From: J084 sp964471405
GTDB lineage: Bacteria; Pseudomonadota; Alphaproteobacteria; Sphingomonadales; Rhodothalassiaceae
DNA: 9,708 nt
Direction of reading: 5' to 3'
Assembly (NCBI GenBank): GCA_964471405.1
Contig: CAYYGH010000078.1
Location: forward strand, 1-9,708
Shown: piece by piece, positions 1-7,089 of the stretch
Layout of the letters: each line of letters begins with the position of its first letter
Position numbering within the stretch: the stretch's first letter is position 1
Program-made: the position numbers and the translations under genes
Notes under the pieces: model-generated
The model's database searches: none
Seen by the model: only the letters and a program-made list of their open reading frames with translations
Told to the model about the DNA's origin: nothing

Positions 1-717
1 ATGGAAGCTCTGCTTTCCCTCGATCTGTGGATGGCGTTGCTGACGCTCACCGTGCTCGAGATCGTCCTCGGCATCGACAATCTCGTCTTCATTTCGGTGA
101 TCTCGGACCGCCTTCCGGCCGCCGAGGCGCCGCGGGCCCGCCGGCTGGGGCTCATGGGAGCGCTCGTCACCCGCGTGCTGCTGCTCCTGGCGCTGAGCTG
201 GGCGGCGCATCTGACCCGGCCGCTCATTACCCTCGGCGGGCATGTCGTCACCGCCCGGGACCTGGTGCTGGGACTGGGCGGTCTGTTCCTTCTCGTCAAG
301 GCCACCCGCGAGATCCATGGCGAGGTCGAGGGGCACGAGGAGAAGGCGCCGCAGCGGGTGGCTGCGAGCTTCGCCCTCGTGATCGGTCAGATCATGGCGC
401 TTGATGTCGTGTTCTCGCTCGATTCCGTCATCACCGCCGTCGGCATGACGGACCGCATTGGCGTCATGATCGCGGCAGTCGCGATCGCCATCGCCATCAT
501 GATGTGGGCGGCCGAACCCGTCTCCGCCTTCATCCGCACGCACCCGACGACCCGGATGCTCGCGCTGGCCTTCCTGCTGCTGATCGGCATGGCGCTGGTG
601 GCGGACGCGCTGCATTTCCACATCCCGCGCGGCTATCTGTATTTCGCGATCGCCTTCTCGCTCTTCGTCGAGCTGTTGAACATCCTGGCCGGACACGCCC
701 GCCGCCAGGGAAGATGA
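1..717 (+). CDS. TerC family integral membrane protein
   Basis: A 238-residue polytopic inner-membrane protein of the TerC family, a group tied to tellurite resistance and, in some members, to metal-ion (manganese) export; the substrate here is unknown. The N-terminal block LTVLEIVLGIDNLVFIS (about residues 16-32) and the block QIMALDVVFSLDSVITAVGM (130-149) are the two family signatures, with acidic and polar residues inside membrane helices (D26, N27, D135, S139, D141). About seven hydrophobic segments can be seen, near residues 8-32, 49-68, 84-100, 121-146, 152-171, 184-203 and 211-230. The ATG falls on the first base of the window, so its ribosome binding site is not visible. Starting a few residues before the first helix is normal for this family, so the gene is probably complete. 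It converges on the receptor gene and shows no link to the sugar system. Confidence 0.9.
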   Translation: MEALLSLDLWMALLTLTVLEIVLGIDNLVFISVISDRLPAAEAPRARRLGLMGALVTRVLLLLALSWAAHLTRPLITLGGHVVTARDLVLGLGGLFLLVKATREIHGEVEGHEEKAPQRVAASFALVIGQIMALDVVFSLDSVITAVGMTDRIGVMIAAVAIAIAIMMWAAEPVSAFIRTHPTTRMLALAFLLLIGMALVADALHFHIPRGYLYFAIAFSLFVELLNILAGHARRQGR

Positions 718-723
718 ATGGAG

Positions 724-758
724 ACCGGGGCTGCCCGCCTCGCCCGGACAGCCCCGGT
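724..758. terminator. Hairpin between convergent genes, candidate bidirectional terminator
   Basis: A perfect 10-bp inverted repeat, ACCGGGGCTG (724-733) and CAGCCCCGGT (749-758), with a 15-nt loop. It fills most of the 78-bp gap between the TerC stop and the receptor stop, which is where a shared terminator would be expected. There is no T-tract after either arm, so it may work weakly, or only as an RNA end-stabilising stem. Confidence 0.45.
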
Positions 759-795
759 ACCCCGGAGGGAGAGATCTGCGCCCGCCGGCCCTTCC

Positions 796-3279
796 TCAGA
801 AGCGATAGCCGCCGACGAAGCGGAAGGAACGCCCCAGGATGGGGCGTGCGAAAATCACGCCCGTGCCCTGCGCTCCGAGCAGCCGGGGATTGCCTTCGGT
901 CAGGCCGTGGGAATTGTTCAGATTGTCCGCCACCACCTGGACGAAGAAACCGCCTGGAAAATCGAGGACCGCGCCAAGGTCGATCTTGTTGTAGCTTGGC
1001 AGCGGCTGCTGGTTTTCGGGATCGGAGAAACGACGTCCGACATAGCTCCAGCTGCCATAGAGCGTCAGATGGCCGAGCCCGGCAATGTCGCCATCCCAGT
1101 TGGGGCTGATCCGGAACTGCCAGCGCGGCTGGCGCTGGACGCGGTTGCCGGAAAGATCCTGGCCCTGGGGGTTCTGGAGCTTGTCGAATTCGGCCTCCTG
1201 CCAGGTGCCCAGCAGATGCAGTGTCAGGCCTTCGACCGGCGGGGTGACCACCAGTTCGAGTTCCACGCCGAAGGCATGCGAGGTGCCGATCACCGTGCGC
1301 GGCGCCTGACCTTCGAGCTGCTGCAGGAAGGGCAGGCCCGTGAAGTCGTTGAAGAAGAAGGTCGAGAACACGCCCAGGTAATCGGTGTTCGCTTTCACCC
1401 CCACCTCGTACTGGTTGGAGGCCTGGATCGTGAAGTTGCCGTCACGCATGCTGTCGAACTGCGGCACCTTGTGACCGCGGCTGAAGCGCGCGAACACGCC
1501 CGCCTCCCGGCTGAACATCCAGTTGGCCCCGATGGTGCCGGCGATCACCGTGTCCTTGAAGTCGATGGTGCGGAAGGTGCCGTTCAAGACCGCCGCATTG
1601 TTGTTGTAGAGCGTGTTGGGGTCGCCGTCGAGATCGACACCGAAATCGACATTCTCGAGCGTGCCGTTCACCTCCTGGTTTTCGACGCGCACCCCGCCAT
1701 CGAGCCGCAAGGCCTCCGTCACCTGCCACTCGTAGGAAAGATAGCCTGCAATCGTCGTGTTGTTGTAGGAGGCGTTGACATCGAAGAACGGCGCGCCGAC
1801 GAATCCGTCGCGAGTGACGATGCGCCCATCGTCAAGCACCAGATCGATGCGCCGGGCATTCTGCTCGGCGGTCAGCAGCTGGTTGTTGCCGAGATACCAC
1901 AGGTCCTTGGAGGAGTAGTCCGTGAAGAAGGCGCCCACCGTCAGCGTCTGGTTGTCGGCGATGTCGCGCTGGATGGACAGATCGTTGCTGAAGCTTTGCA
2001 GATCCTTCTCGACGGACCACCAGCCGGCCGTCATCACCTGCTGGTCGAGCGGCACCGGCTCGCCGGTATCGACGAAGGTGAAGGTCCCGCCGACCCCGCC
2101 GCCGACCTCGGCCAGGAACTGGGCGGCCGGGCGAGGCGTCATCGCCGGCACCAGGCCGAAGGTTGGCGCATCGCCCTTCATGTACTGGAAGCGTTCGGTC
2201 AGATGCCAGCGCTCGGCGACGTCGAACCGGGCGGTGCCGCCGGTGAGAAAATAGTTCGCCCCGCGACCGCGGTCCAGGCTGCGGTCGATGAACTGGCCCG
2301 GTCCCACCTCCAGCCGCGCAAGCCGGGTGGCATTGCCGATCAGATTGCCGTGCCCGATGGAAAAGCCCGGAAATTCGCGGACATTGCCTTGCGAATCCGA
2401 GATCACCGGGATCGGCAGCAGCCAGGCGACACGGTCGTCCAGAAGCCGGGCATAAAGGCTCACCTTGCCGCGATCGAACTCCCGCGCGAGCTTGACCGAA
2501 ATCTGCCCGCCGCGCTCGGAATTGAACTGGGCGTCGCGCACGCCGTCGCCCGCCCGGTAGAAGCCGCCGATCATGAAGGTGGTCCTGTCGTCTATGGGGC
2601 CGGAAAAGACGGCATCGAAGCGATACTGGCCGAAATCATAGACGCTGGCCTTCATCGTGCCCTCGAACTCGGGCCCGCCTTCCTTCATGATGAAGTTGAA
2701 GGTCGCTCCCACCTCGCCCTTGTTGTAGACGGCGTTCACGCCACCGCGGATCGACTCCAGGCGGGCAATCGTCTCGTCCACGCGAAACAGCGAGGAATTT
2801 TCGAGGAAGGAGAGCGTGGAGGCCGGGTAGATCGGCATGCCTTCCAGCGAGACGGTCACGAATGGCGCATCGCCACCAGCGGGAAAACCGCGCACGAAGA
2901 TGTTGGCGCCTGCCTCGCCGCCGGAGCTTTCCACCCATACGCCGGGCACCGTCTTGAACAGATCGGCCGTGCTTTTGGGAGAGAACTTCTCGATCTCGAA
3001 GGAATCGATCGTGGAAATCGCATAGGAGGCATCGAGCTTGCGGATCGCATCACTGGCCGGCCGGCCGGTGACCACGATCTCCTCCAGCATCAGGCGGTCT
3101 TCACCCTTCTCGTCCGCCTTGGCCTGGTCGTCGGTCTGCGCGCGGGCGGCCGGGATGGCCACCAGCACCCAGCCAGCCACTCCGAGCAGCCAGACGGCCC
3201 GATCGATCCGCCTGCCTGCCCCTCCATTGTGACGCCCTGGCATCTTCCCTATGGTCCTGCTCCGTGTGCTGCTGTGCAT
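796..3279 (-). CDS. TonB-dependent outer-membrane receptor, probable oligosaccharide uptake
   Basis: An 827-residue TonB-dependent receptor, expected to import a substrate across the outer membrane using energy from TonB-ExbB-ExbD. A signal peptide is visible: basic N-terminus, hydrophobic core about residues 28-43 (AVWLLGVAGWVLVAIP), then likely cleavage after A-R-A47. A TonB box EEIVVTG lies at 66-72. The plug domain follows (about 75-200), with VPGVWVES, FVRGF and LESIRGG blocks. The rest is beta-barrel, ending in the aromatic residue F827 (VGGYRF) as outer-membrane barrels do. The ATG at 3277-3279 is chosen because a strong Shine-Dalgarno GGGAGGAAG sits just before it; the frame stays open further upstream without coding character. 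Two operator palindromes upstream, matching one beside the GH65 gene, tie the receptor to the disaccharide operon. The sugar role therefore rests on context, and the ligand cannot be read from the protein. Maltose receptors such as Caulobacter MalA are the nearest functional analogy. Confidence 0.9.
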   Translation of the reverse strand: MHSSTRSRTIGKMPGRHNGGAGRRIDRAVWLLGVAGWVLVAIPAARAQTDDQAKADEKGEDRLMLEEIVVTGRPASDAIRKLDASYAISTIDSFEIEKFSPKSTADLFKTVPGVWVESSGGEAGANIFVRGFPAGGDAPFVTVSLEGMPIYPASTLSFLENSSLFRVDETIARLESIRGGVNAVYNKGEVGATFNFIMKEGGPEFEGTMKASVYDFGQYRFDAVFSGPIDDRTTFMIGGFYRAGDGVRDAQFNSERGGQISVKLAREFDRGKVSLYARLLDDRVAWLLPIPVISDSQGNVREFPGFSIGHGNLIGNATRLARLEVGPGQFIDRSLDRGRGANYFLTGGTARFDVAERWHLTERFQYMKGDAPTFGLVPAMTPRPAAQFLAEVGGGVGGTFTFVDTGEPVPLDQQVMTAGWWSVEKDLQSFSNDLSIQRDIADNQTLTVGAFFTDYSSKDLWYLGNNQLLTAEQNARRIDLVLDDGRIVTRDGFVGAPFFDVNASYNNTTIAGYLSYEWQVTEALRLDGGVRVENQEVNGTLENVDFGVDLDGDPNTLYNNNAAVLNGTFRTIDFKDTVIAGTIGANWMFSREAGVFARFSRGHKVPQFDSMRDGNFTIQASNQYEVGVKANTDYLGVFSTFFFNDFTGLPFLQQLEGQAPRTVIGTSHAFGVELELVVTPPVEGLTLHLLGTWQEAEFDKLQNPQGQDLSGNRVQRQPRWQFRISPNWDGDIAGLGHLTLYGSWSYVGRRFSDPENQQPLPSYNKIDLGAVLDFPGGFFVQVVADNLNNSHGLTEGNPRLLGAQGTGVIFARPILGRSFRFVGGYRF

Positions 3280-3282
3280 CGT

Positions 3283-3291
3283 CTTCCTCCC
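3283..3291 (-). promoter_or_regulatory. Strong ribosome binding site of the receptor gene
   Basis: On the - strand this reads GGGAGGAAG, an almost complete anti-16S match ending three bases before the ATG at 3277-3279, with the GGAGG core at normal spacing. It decides the start in favour of this ATG over the in-frame ATG 12 codons later and over the open frame upstream. Confidence 0.8.
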
Positions 3292-3292
3292 A

Positions 3293-3333
3293 GTTGCGAT
3301 GATCCTTTTCGACTGGCGGTGATCCCTTTTCGA
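3293..3333. repeat. Tandem imperfect 20/21-bp direct repeat before the receptor ribosome binding site
   Basis: Two abutting copies on the + strand: 3293-3312 and 3313-3333. They share the core GATCC(C)TTTTCGA at their right ends and GCG near their left ends, with three substitutions and one extra C in the second copy. Read on the - strand, each copy begins TCGAAAAGG. The block ends one base from the Shine-Dalgarno. Its function is unknown. A period of about two helical turns would suit a DNA-binding protein; the position inside the likely transcript would suit an RNA role. Confidence 0.55.
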
Positions 3334-3435
3334 ACCGGAACGCCCGCTTCCCGGCACCCTTCCTGCCCGATCCGCTCTCACTACCGCCCGCTTGCGCCGT
3401 CTGGCCGGGCTTTGACGCCGTGATCGCGCGCAAAA

Positions 3436-3449
3436 TGAAATCGATTGTA
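3436..3449. promoter_or_regulatory. LacI-type operator, receptor-proximal copy
   Basis: The sequence TGAAATCGATTGTA matches the perfect palindrome TGCAATCGATTGCA at 12 of 14 positions, with the central ATCGAT intact. A central CpG is typical of LacI-family operators, where the hinge-helix leucine intercalates. On the - strand a -10-like TACAAT overlaps it, without a convincing -35 box. It lies about 157 bp upstream of the receptor start. Confidence 0.65.
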
Positions 3450-3526
3450 TATCCCCTGACTGCCTGACCACCGAGGATGGAGCGGACGGATCGACCCTGA
3501 CCGGTTCCTCCCCGCAAGCAGCCTGG

Positions 3527-3555
3527 ACTGTAACAAACCGTGCAATCGATTGCAA
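3527..3555 (-). promoter_or_regulatory. Candidate sigma-70 promoter of the receptor gene
   Basis: On the - strand TTGCAA (3550-3555) and TACAGT (3527-3532) are separated by exactly 17 bp, each matching 4 of 6 consensus bases. The -35 element overlaps the perfect operator, so a bound repressor would block polymerase. If used, transcription would begin near 3520 and leave a leader of roughly 240 nt holding the second operator and the tandem repeat. The boxes are weak and other promoters remain possible. Confidence 0.4.
3541..3554. promoter_or_regulatory. LacI-type operator, perfect 14-bp palindrome
   Basis: TGCAATCGATTGCA is fully self-complementary with a central CG, the form expected for a homodimeric LacI-family repressor. 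The same core recurs at 3436-3449 and 6945-6958, always outside genes, and a LacI-family gene lies in the same cluster. Its centre is 105 bp from that of the 3436-3449 copy. Confidence 0.75.
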
Positions 3556-3862
3556 GTGTTGCGGGCGCGACAGAAGAACGCAAAGGCTGCCCGTCCCGAA
3601 GCGGTCCTTCAGGATGACGCGGGAGGCCGGCCCGCCGAAGAGGGGCCCAGGGTGTCTGGTCGCCGAAGACGGCCGCAAGGAGCCGGCCCGCCGATGATGG
3701 AAGAGAGGCTCCCTGATGATGGGAGTGGGAGGATGCCGGCCTTGCGGCCTGCCCGACCGGCTTCGGGCCATGTGCCACCTCTTGGCCGGTCGCATTTACG
3801 GATGGGGACGTGCGGGTGGCTGGTCACGCGCGGCGTGGCCTCCCGATCCATCCTGCTGCGCC
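3556..3862. other. Intergenic stretch downstream of pgmB, no gene seen
   Basis: About 300 bp between the end of the GH65-pgmB operon and the receptor promoter region. Long open frames cross it on several strands, but none has a ribosome binding site with a recognisable protein, and their translations are rich in Arg, Pro and Gly, as expected of noncoding high-G+C DNA. The only structure noted is the hairpin pair at 3738-3768. Confidence 0.5.
3738..3768 (-). terminator. Paired hairpins after pgmB, possible transcript end
   Basis: Two adjacent stems. In - strand order, GCCCGA-loop-TCGGGC (3751-3768, 6-bp stem, 6-nt loop) comes first, then GGCC-GCAA-GGCC (3738-3749), closed by a stable GNRA tetraloop. 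They lie about 95-125 nt beyond the pgmB stop. No U-tract follows, so factor-independent termination is doubtful. Confidence 0.25.
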
Positions 3863-4555
3863 CTATCCCGTTGCGGGATCGTCTGCGGATCGGCGGCGCC
3901 GCCACAGCGCGACGACGGTCGCCGGATCGCAGGCGGCCAGATCGGGGACGGCCAGATCCGCTCCGGCGGCCGCCTGGCTTCCGACAGCGACTGCGATCAT
4001 GCCGGCGGCCTTGATTCCGGCGATGCCGGCGGGGGCATCCTCGAAGCCGATGCAGTCCCGGGGCGGGACGCCCATGCCGGCGGCAGCGGCCAGAAAGATG
4101 TCGGGTGCGGGCTTGCCGCGCGCGATCCGGGCCGGATCCACCCGGAAGGCGAAGCGCTCGGCAATTCCGAGACGCGCAAGAATGGCGGGGGCATTGCGGC
4201 TGGCGGAGACCAGCGCAAGAGGATGACCGGCAGCGGCCAGATCGGTCAGCAGCCTGTCGGCGCCTGGAAGCAGCGCGTTCGGATCCAGATCGGCGATCAT
4301 CCGGCGATAGAGGGCATTCTTGTCTTCCAGAATGGCGGCAAACCGGTCCGCAGAAAGCCGGATCCCGCCATGCGCGAGAATGCGGCGCAGCGAATCGGCA
4401 CGCGACAGTCCCCGCAGATCGTGCTCGAGCGCCTGTGGCAGGCGGATTCCGAGATGGCGCCGGACGACGGCGCGCCAGGCGGCAAAATGCAGGGGCGCCG
4501 TGTCGACGAGCACGCCATCCAGATCGAAGAGAAAAGCGGGCGGGCGCCCGGTCAT
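3863..4555 (-). CDS. pgmB: Beta-phosphoglucomutase (HAD superfamily)
   Basis: A 230-residue cytoplasmic enzyme that interconverts beta-D-glucose 1-phosphate and glucose 6-phosphate, feeding the phosphorylase product into central metabolism. All the catalytic landmarks of the Lactococcus enzyme are present with a constant offset of three: nucleophile D11 and acid/base D13 in FDLDGVLVDT, hinge T19, cap residue H23, R52 in the GLSRADSL loop, K79, S117 in VSASRN, K148 in GKPAPD, and E172/D173 in FEDAPAG, which bind magnesium. The full set, above all H23, R52 and K79 in the cap, separates it from generic HAD phosphatases. The length is normal. The start ATG (4553-4555) overlaps the GH65 stop as ATGA, so the two genes are one operon and probably translationally coupled. 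This pairing is the standard partner of inverting GH65 phosphorylases. Confidence 0.95.
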   Translation of the reverse strand: MTGRPPAFLFDLDGVLVDTAPLHFAAWRAVVRRHLGIRLPQALEHDLRGLSRADSLRRILAHGGIRLSADRFAAILEDKNALYRRMIADLDPNALLPGADRLLTDLAAAGHPLALVSASRNAPAILARLGIAERFAFRVDPARIARGKPAPDIFLAAAAGMGVPPRDCIGFEDAPAGIAGIKAAGMIAVAVGSQAAAGADLAVPDLAACDPATVVALWRRRRSADDPATG

Positions 4556-6837
4556 GGTCGGGGCTCCGTCCCCTCGGCCAGCGGCATGATGAGCGGGGAG
4601 CCGGCCAGCCGCCGTGTCTGCCCATGATGACGCAGATCAAGCGGTTCGCCGGCAAGAAGCGCATACTCCGCAACCGCCTCTTTGACCGTCACCGCGACCA
4701 GCCGCCCCCGCCAGCGCAGGTGGAAGCGGTAGCCCTCCAGCCAGGGCGGCCGGCGGGGCGCAAAGGCAAGCGGGGCGGCCAGCGGATCGAAGCCGGCGAA
4801 TCCTTCCGCCAGCACCCGCCAGCTGCCGGCCAGCGCCGCCAAGTGCAGGCCGTCTGCGGTATTGCCATGCTCGTCCGCCAGATCGATGAACAGCGTCTGC
4901 GCGAAATGCGCAGCTGCCGCCTCCCAGTCCCCGATCCAGGAGGCCAGAATCGCATGCGGAGCGGGTGACAGGGAGGAATCATGGGTCGTCAGCGGCGCAT
5001 AGAAGCGATAGGCGCGGGCCATCTCGGCCGGGGAGAACGCATCGCGGCGCAGGACCATCGCCAGCAGCAGATCCGCCTGTTTGATGATCCGGTGCCGATA
5101 GATTTCGAGCGGATGGTAATGGAGCAGGAGCGGCCGGCGCCGGCGCCGGGCGGGCCAGGGGCGGCGGTGGGCGAAACAGCCGTCCTGGGCGGGGATGTCT
5201 GCATCGGCCAGGCGCGGCAGGCGCACATGGCGTGCGATTCGCGCAAACAGCCGCCGCTCTTCTTCCGTCAATTCCTGCTCGCGCACAAGCCGGGCACATG
5301 TCTCGGGCGCTTCCGCCTCCAGATGGGCGAGCGCCTCTTCCAGAAAGCGCAGATGGGCGCCCGCCATGACATTCGTATAGGTGTTGTTGTCGACCAGCGC
5401 GCTGTATTCGTCCGGCCCCGTCACGCAGGGGATGTCGAAGGCGCCATCCCGGGCAAAATGGCCGATGGCCGGCCACAGGCGCGCGGTCTGGATCAGCATC
5501 GGCAGCGCCTCGACCAGAAGCTCGTCATCCCCCGTCATCCGCCAGAGCAGCTGGCAGGCATAGGCGATCCCGGCATTGAGGTGGACCTGGGCGGTGCCCG
5601 CCGGAAAATAGGCCGAGCATTCGGCACCCGAGATCGTCCGCCACGGGTAGAGGGCGCCCGGCAGATCAAGTTCCCGCGCACGGGCGATGGCCGCCGGCAG
5701 CTGGGCGATGCGCCAGCGGAGCATGCGCCGGGCGAGCATCGGGGAAAGAGCCGCATAGACCGGCAGGATGTAGACGTCGGCATCCCAGAAGACATGACCG
5801 GCATAGCCGGCACCCGTCAGACCCTTGGCCGGCACGCTGGCATCCGTGCGGGGCGCCTGGGCGCGCAGCTGGGCGAGGTTGAATGCCAGCGCGGCCGTCT
5901 GCCTCTCCTCGCCGGGAAGGGCCACCCCGGCCGCCTCGTCAAAGGCGGCAAGGGCCGGATCCACCGCTTGCCCGCACGCGACCGGCGCCCGGGGGACGAA
6001 CCGTCCGCTTTGCTCCTCCTGCTGCGAGACGATCCGGACCTGACGGGTCGTCCTCCAGCAGGCACCCCGGACAAGCGACAGCCGCCCCAGCAGGGCACAG
6101 CCCCGGGGACTGCTCATGAGGCGCAATCCTGGCGGGCTGGACGTGCGGTCCTCATCCGCCGCAAGGTGAAGGCTCCAGGCCATCGCCAGCCGGCGGCCCT
6201 CACGTCCCTCCCACAGGCAGAAGACGTCCTCCTGCCGGCGACGGGCCTCGCCCAGCGAAAAATCCGGTCCTGCCGTCTCGGGACGGCGCGGATCGGGCTC
6301 ATCGGCCTTGTGAGGGTTGCCGGAGGAGGGCACAACAAGGCCGCATGCCAGCAGAAGGGAAAGCGCATCGGGGCCGTCCACCAGAGCGAGCGCCAGCTCT
6401 TCGATGATGGCCGCCTCGCCGTCATCGGCCACCATGAATCCCCGCTCAAGCACGAGCCGGGCCCCGCCGATGGCGATCTCGGCCTCGCTTCGCGACCACA
6501 GGCCGTCGAGCCACAGCCGCTCTCCCACAAGCCGCGGCCGCTCACCGGTGCCGGCAGGGCGCAGATCCAGGGCAAGCGGATAGGGCAGCATCATCAGCCG
6601 TTCATTGGCGGCCGCCTGCCCGTAGGCCCATTCGGGATAATGATAGGGCTCGCGCAGCCAGACGCGGCGATCGAAGGCCGCAGCCGGTGCGGTGCGCAGG
6701 CCGCGTGGGCCTTCTTCCAGTACCGCCGCCTGGACGCCGATCGTGCCATTTGCGCGCGAAAACAGGACCCCGGCCGCCTGCGGGGTGAGCGGGCCGGGAT
6801 TCCGGCTGTCCCACTGGATGCAAGACTGCTTGCTCAC
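4552..6837 (-). CDS. GH65 family glycoside phosphorylase (maltose/kojibiose/trehalose type)
   Basis: A 761-residue cytoplasmic inverting phosphorylase that splits an alpha-glucoside with phosphate into beta-glucose 1-phosphate and the second sugar. From the N-terminus: a beta-sandwich domain opening with W9 and the ANGTIG block (29-34), GHVFWDADVYILP around W351, the active-site loop GALYPWRTISGAE (about 394-406), the general acid E477 in GPDEY followed by VDNNTYTN, KQAD with K586, and the phosphate-binding HDSSLS (619-624). E477 lies ten residues short of the catalytic E487 of Lactobacillus maltose phosphorylase, so the size and layout are normal. The start is uncertain. GTG at 6835-6837 gives the usual family N-terminus; an ATG at 6925-6927 with a better ribosome binding site would add 30 residues of unlikely composition. 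The residue after GPDEY is Ser, where the firmicute enzymes as I recall them have His. The substrate cannot be fixed by reading; maltose, kojibiose, nigerose, trehalose or glucosylglycerol are possible. Confidence 0.92.
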   Translation of the reverse strand: MSKQSCIQWDSRNPGPLTPQAAGVLFSRANGTIGVQAAVLEEGPRGLRTAPAAAFDRRVWLREPYHYPEWAYGQAAANERLMMLPYPLALDLRPAGTGERPRLVGERLWLDGLWSRSEAEIAIGGARLVLERGFMVADDGEAAIIEELALALVDGPDALSLLLACGLVVPSSGNPHKADEPDPRRPETAGPDFSLGEARRRQEDVFCLWEGREGRRLAMAWSLHLAADEDRTSSPPGLRLMSSPRGCALLGRLSLVRGACWRTTRQVRIVSQQEEQSGRFVPRAPVACGQAVDPALAAFDEAAGVALPGEERQTAALAFNLAQLRAQAPRTDASVPAKGLTGAGYAGHVFWDADVYILPVYAALSPMLARRMLRWRIAQLPAAIARARELDLPGALYPWRTISGAECSAYFPAGTAQVHLNAGIAYACQLLWRMTGDDELLVEALPMLIQTARLWPAIGHFARDGAFDIPCVTGPDEYSALVDNNTYTNVMAGAHLRFLEEALAHLEAEAPETCARLVREQELTEEERRLFARIARHVRLPRLADADIPAQDGCFAHRRPWPARRRRRPLLLHYHPLEIYRHRIIKQADLLLAMVLRRDAFSPAEMARAYRFYAPLTTHDSSLSPAPHAILASWIGDWEAAAAHFAQTLFIDLADEHGNTADGLHLAALAGSWRVLAEGFAGFDPLAAPLAFAPRRPPWLEGYRFHLRWRGRLVAVTVKEAVAEYALLAGEPLDLRHHGQTRRLAGSPLIMPLAEGTEPRP

Positions 6838-6924
6838 GGCTTCCGCCCTTTTTGCGCCGCTGCGCCGCTGCCCGCCCCCGCCATCCGAAGAATTCCGGAC
6901 AGACCGGTTTGCTCCCGGCAGGCG

Positions 6925-6939
6925 CATGATCTGATTCCT
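6925..6939 (-). promoter_or_regulatory. Alternative GH65 start with its ribosome binding site
   Basis: On the - strand AGGA (6936-6939) is followed after eight bases by ATG (6925-6927), in frame with the GH65 gene 30 codons before the GTG preferred here. The ribosome binding site is better than that of the GTG. The intervening codons encode an Arg/Gly/Ser-rich stretch with more A/T third positions than the gene proper, and the family protein does not need them. Confidence 0.4.
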
Positions 6940-6944
6940 AGGAT

Positions 6945-6958
6945 TGCAATCGATTAAA
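6945..6958. promoter_or_regulatory. LacI-type operator between the divergent operons
   Basis: TGCAATCGATTAAA matches TGCAATCGATTGCA at 12 of 14 positions, with one half-site perfect and the other degenerate. On the - strand TTTAAT (6953-6958, 5 of 6 to the -10 consensus) lies inside it, so binding would block transcription of GH65-pgmB if that box is used. It also sits upstream of the transporter-lacI operon, but no convincing + strand promoter was found. One site could therefore control both directions, including the repressor's own gene. Confidence 0.65.
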
Positions 6959-7008
6959 TTTTGCGCAAGGCTTTTCTTGTGACGCTCGGGCAAGCGGTCT
7001 TTTGTGCG

Positions 7009-7040
7009 AAAAGTCCGTCTGTGGCGGGACGGACGGCTTT
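7009..7040 (+). other. Hairpin in the 5' leader of the transporter gene
   Basis: A perfect 7-bp inverted repeat, GTCCGTC (7013-7019) and GACGGAC (7028-7034), with an 8-nt loop. Beyond a GG bulge, the outer AAA and TTT flanks can also pair. It lies between the operator and the transporter start. It could be a leader structure or a chance fold of G+C-rich DNA; no T-run follows. Confidence 0.3.
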
Positions 7041-7089
7041 CCGCGATCACCCGGGGTGGAGGAGAGAACAGGCAGGGAAAGGGCGGGCG

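Noticed and set aside
718..3423. A 901-codon open frame on the + strand across the receptor gene
   Set aside because: It is the antisense of the receptor. Its translation is rich in His, Arg, Glu and Ala with no recognisable domain, while the - strand gives a clear signal peptide, TonB box and barrel.
3823..3839. Short CACGC/GCGTG hairpin just after pgmB as its terminator
   Set aside because: Only five strict pairs; on the - strand transcript the extension hits an A-C mismatch, and no U-run follows.
3609..4673. A 354-codon - strand open frame overlapping pgmB
   Set aside because: Out of frame with pgmB and dominated by Arg, Pro, Ser and Gly; pgmB itself has every catalytic residue.
5125..5170. 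Run of Arg codons in GH65 (near residues 557-570) over a GGCGCC-rich tract, suspected frameshift
   Set aside because: The reading frame continues directly into the expected LLLHYHPLEIYR and KQAD motifs with normal spacing, so this looks like a variable loop and not an error or pseudogene.
4981..6957. A 658-codon open frame on the + strand opposite the GH65 gene
   Set aside because: A G+C-driven antisense shadow. The - strand carries all the GH65 motifs, and no family is visible in the + strand translation.
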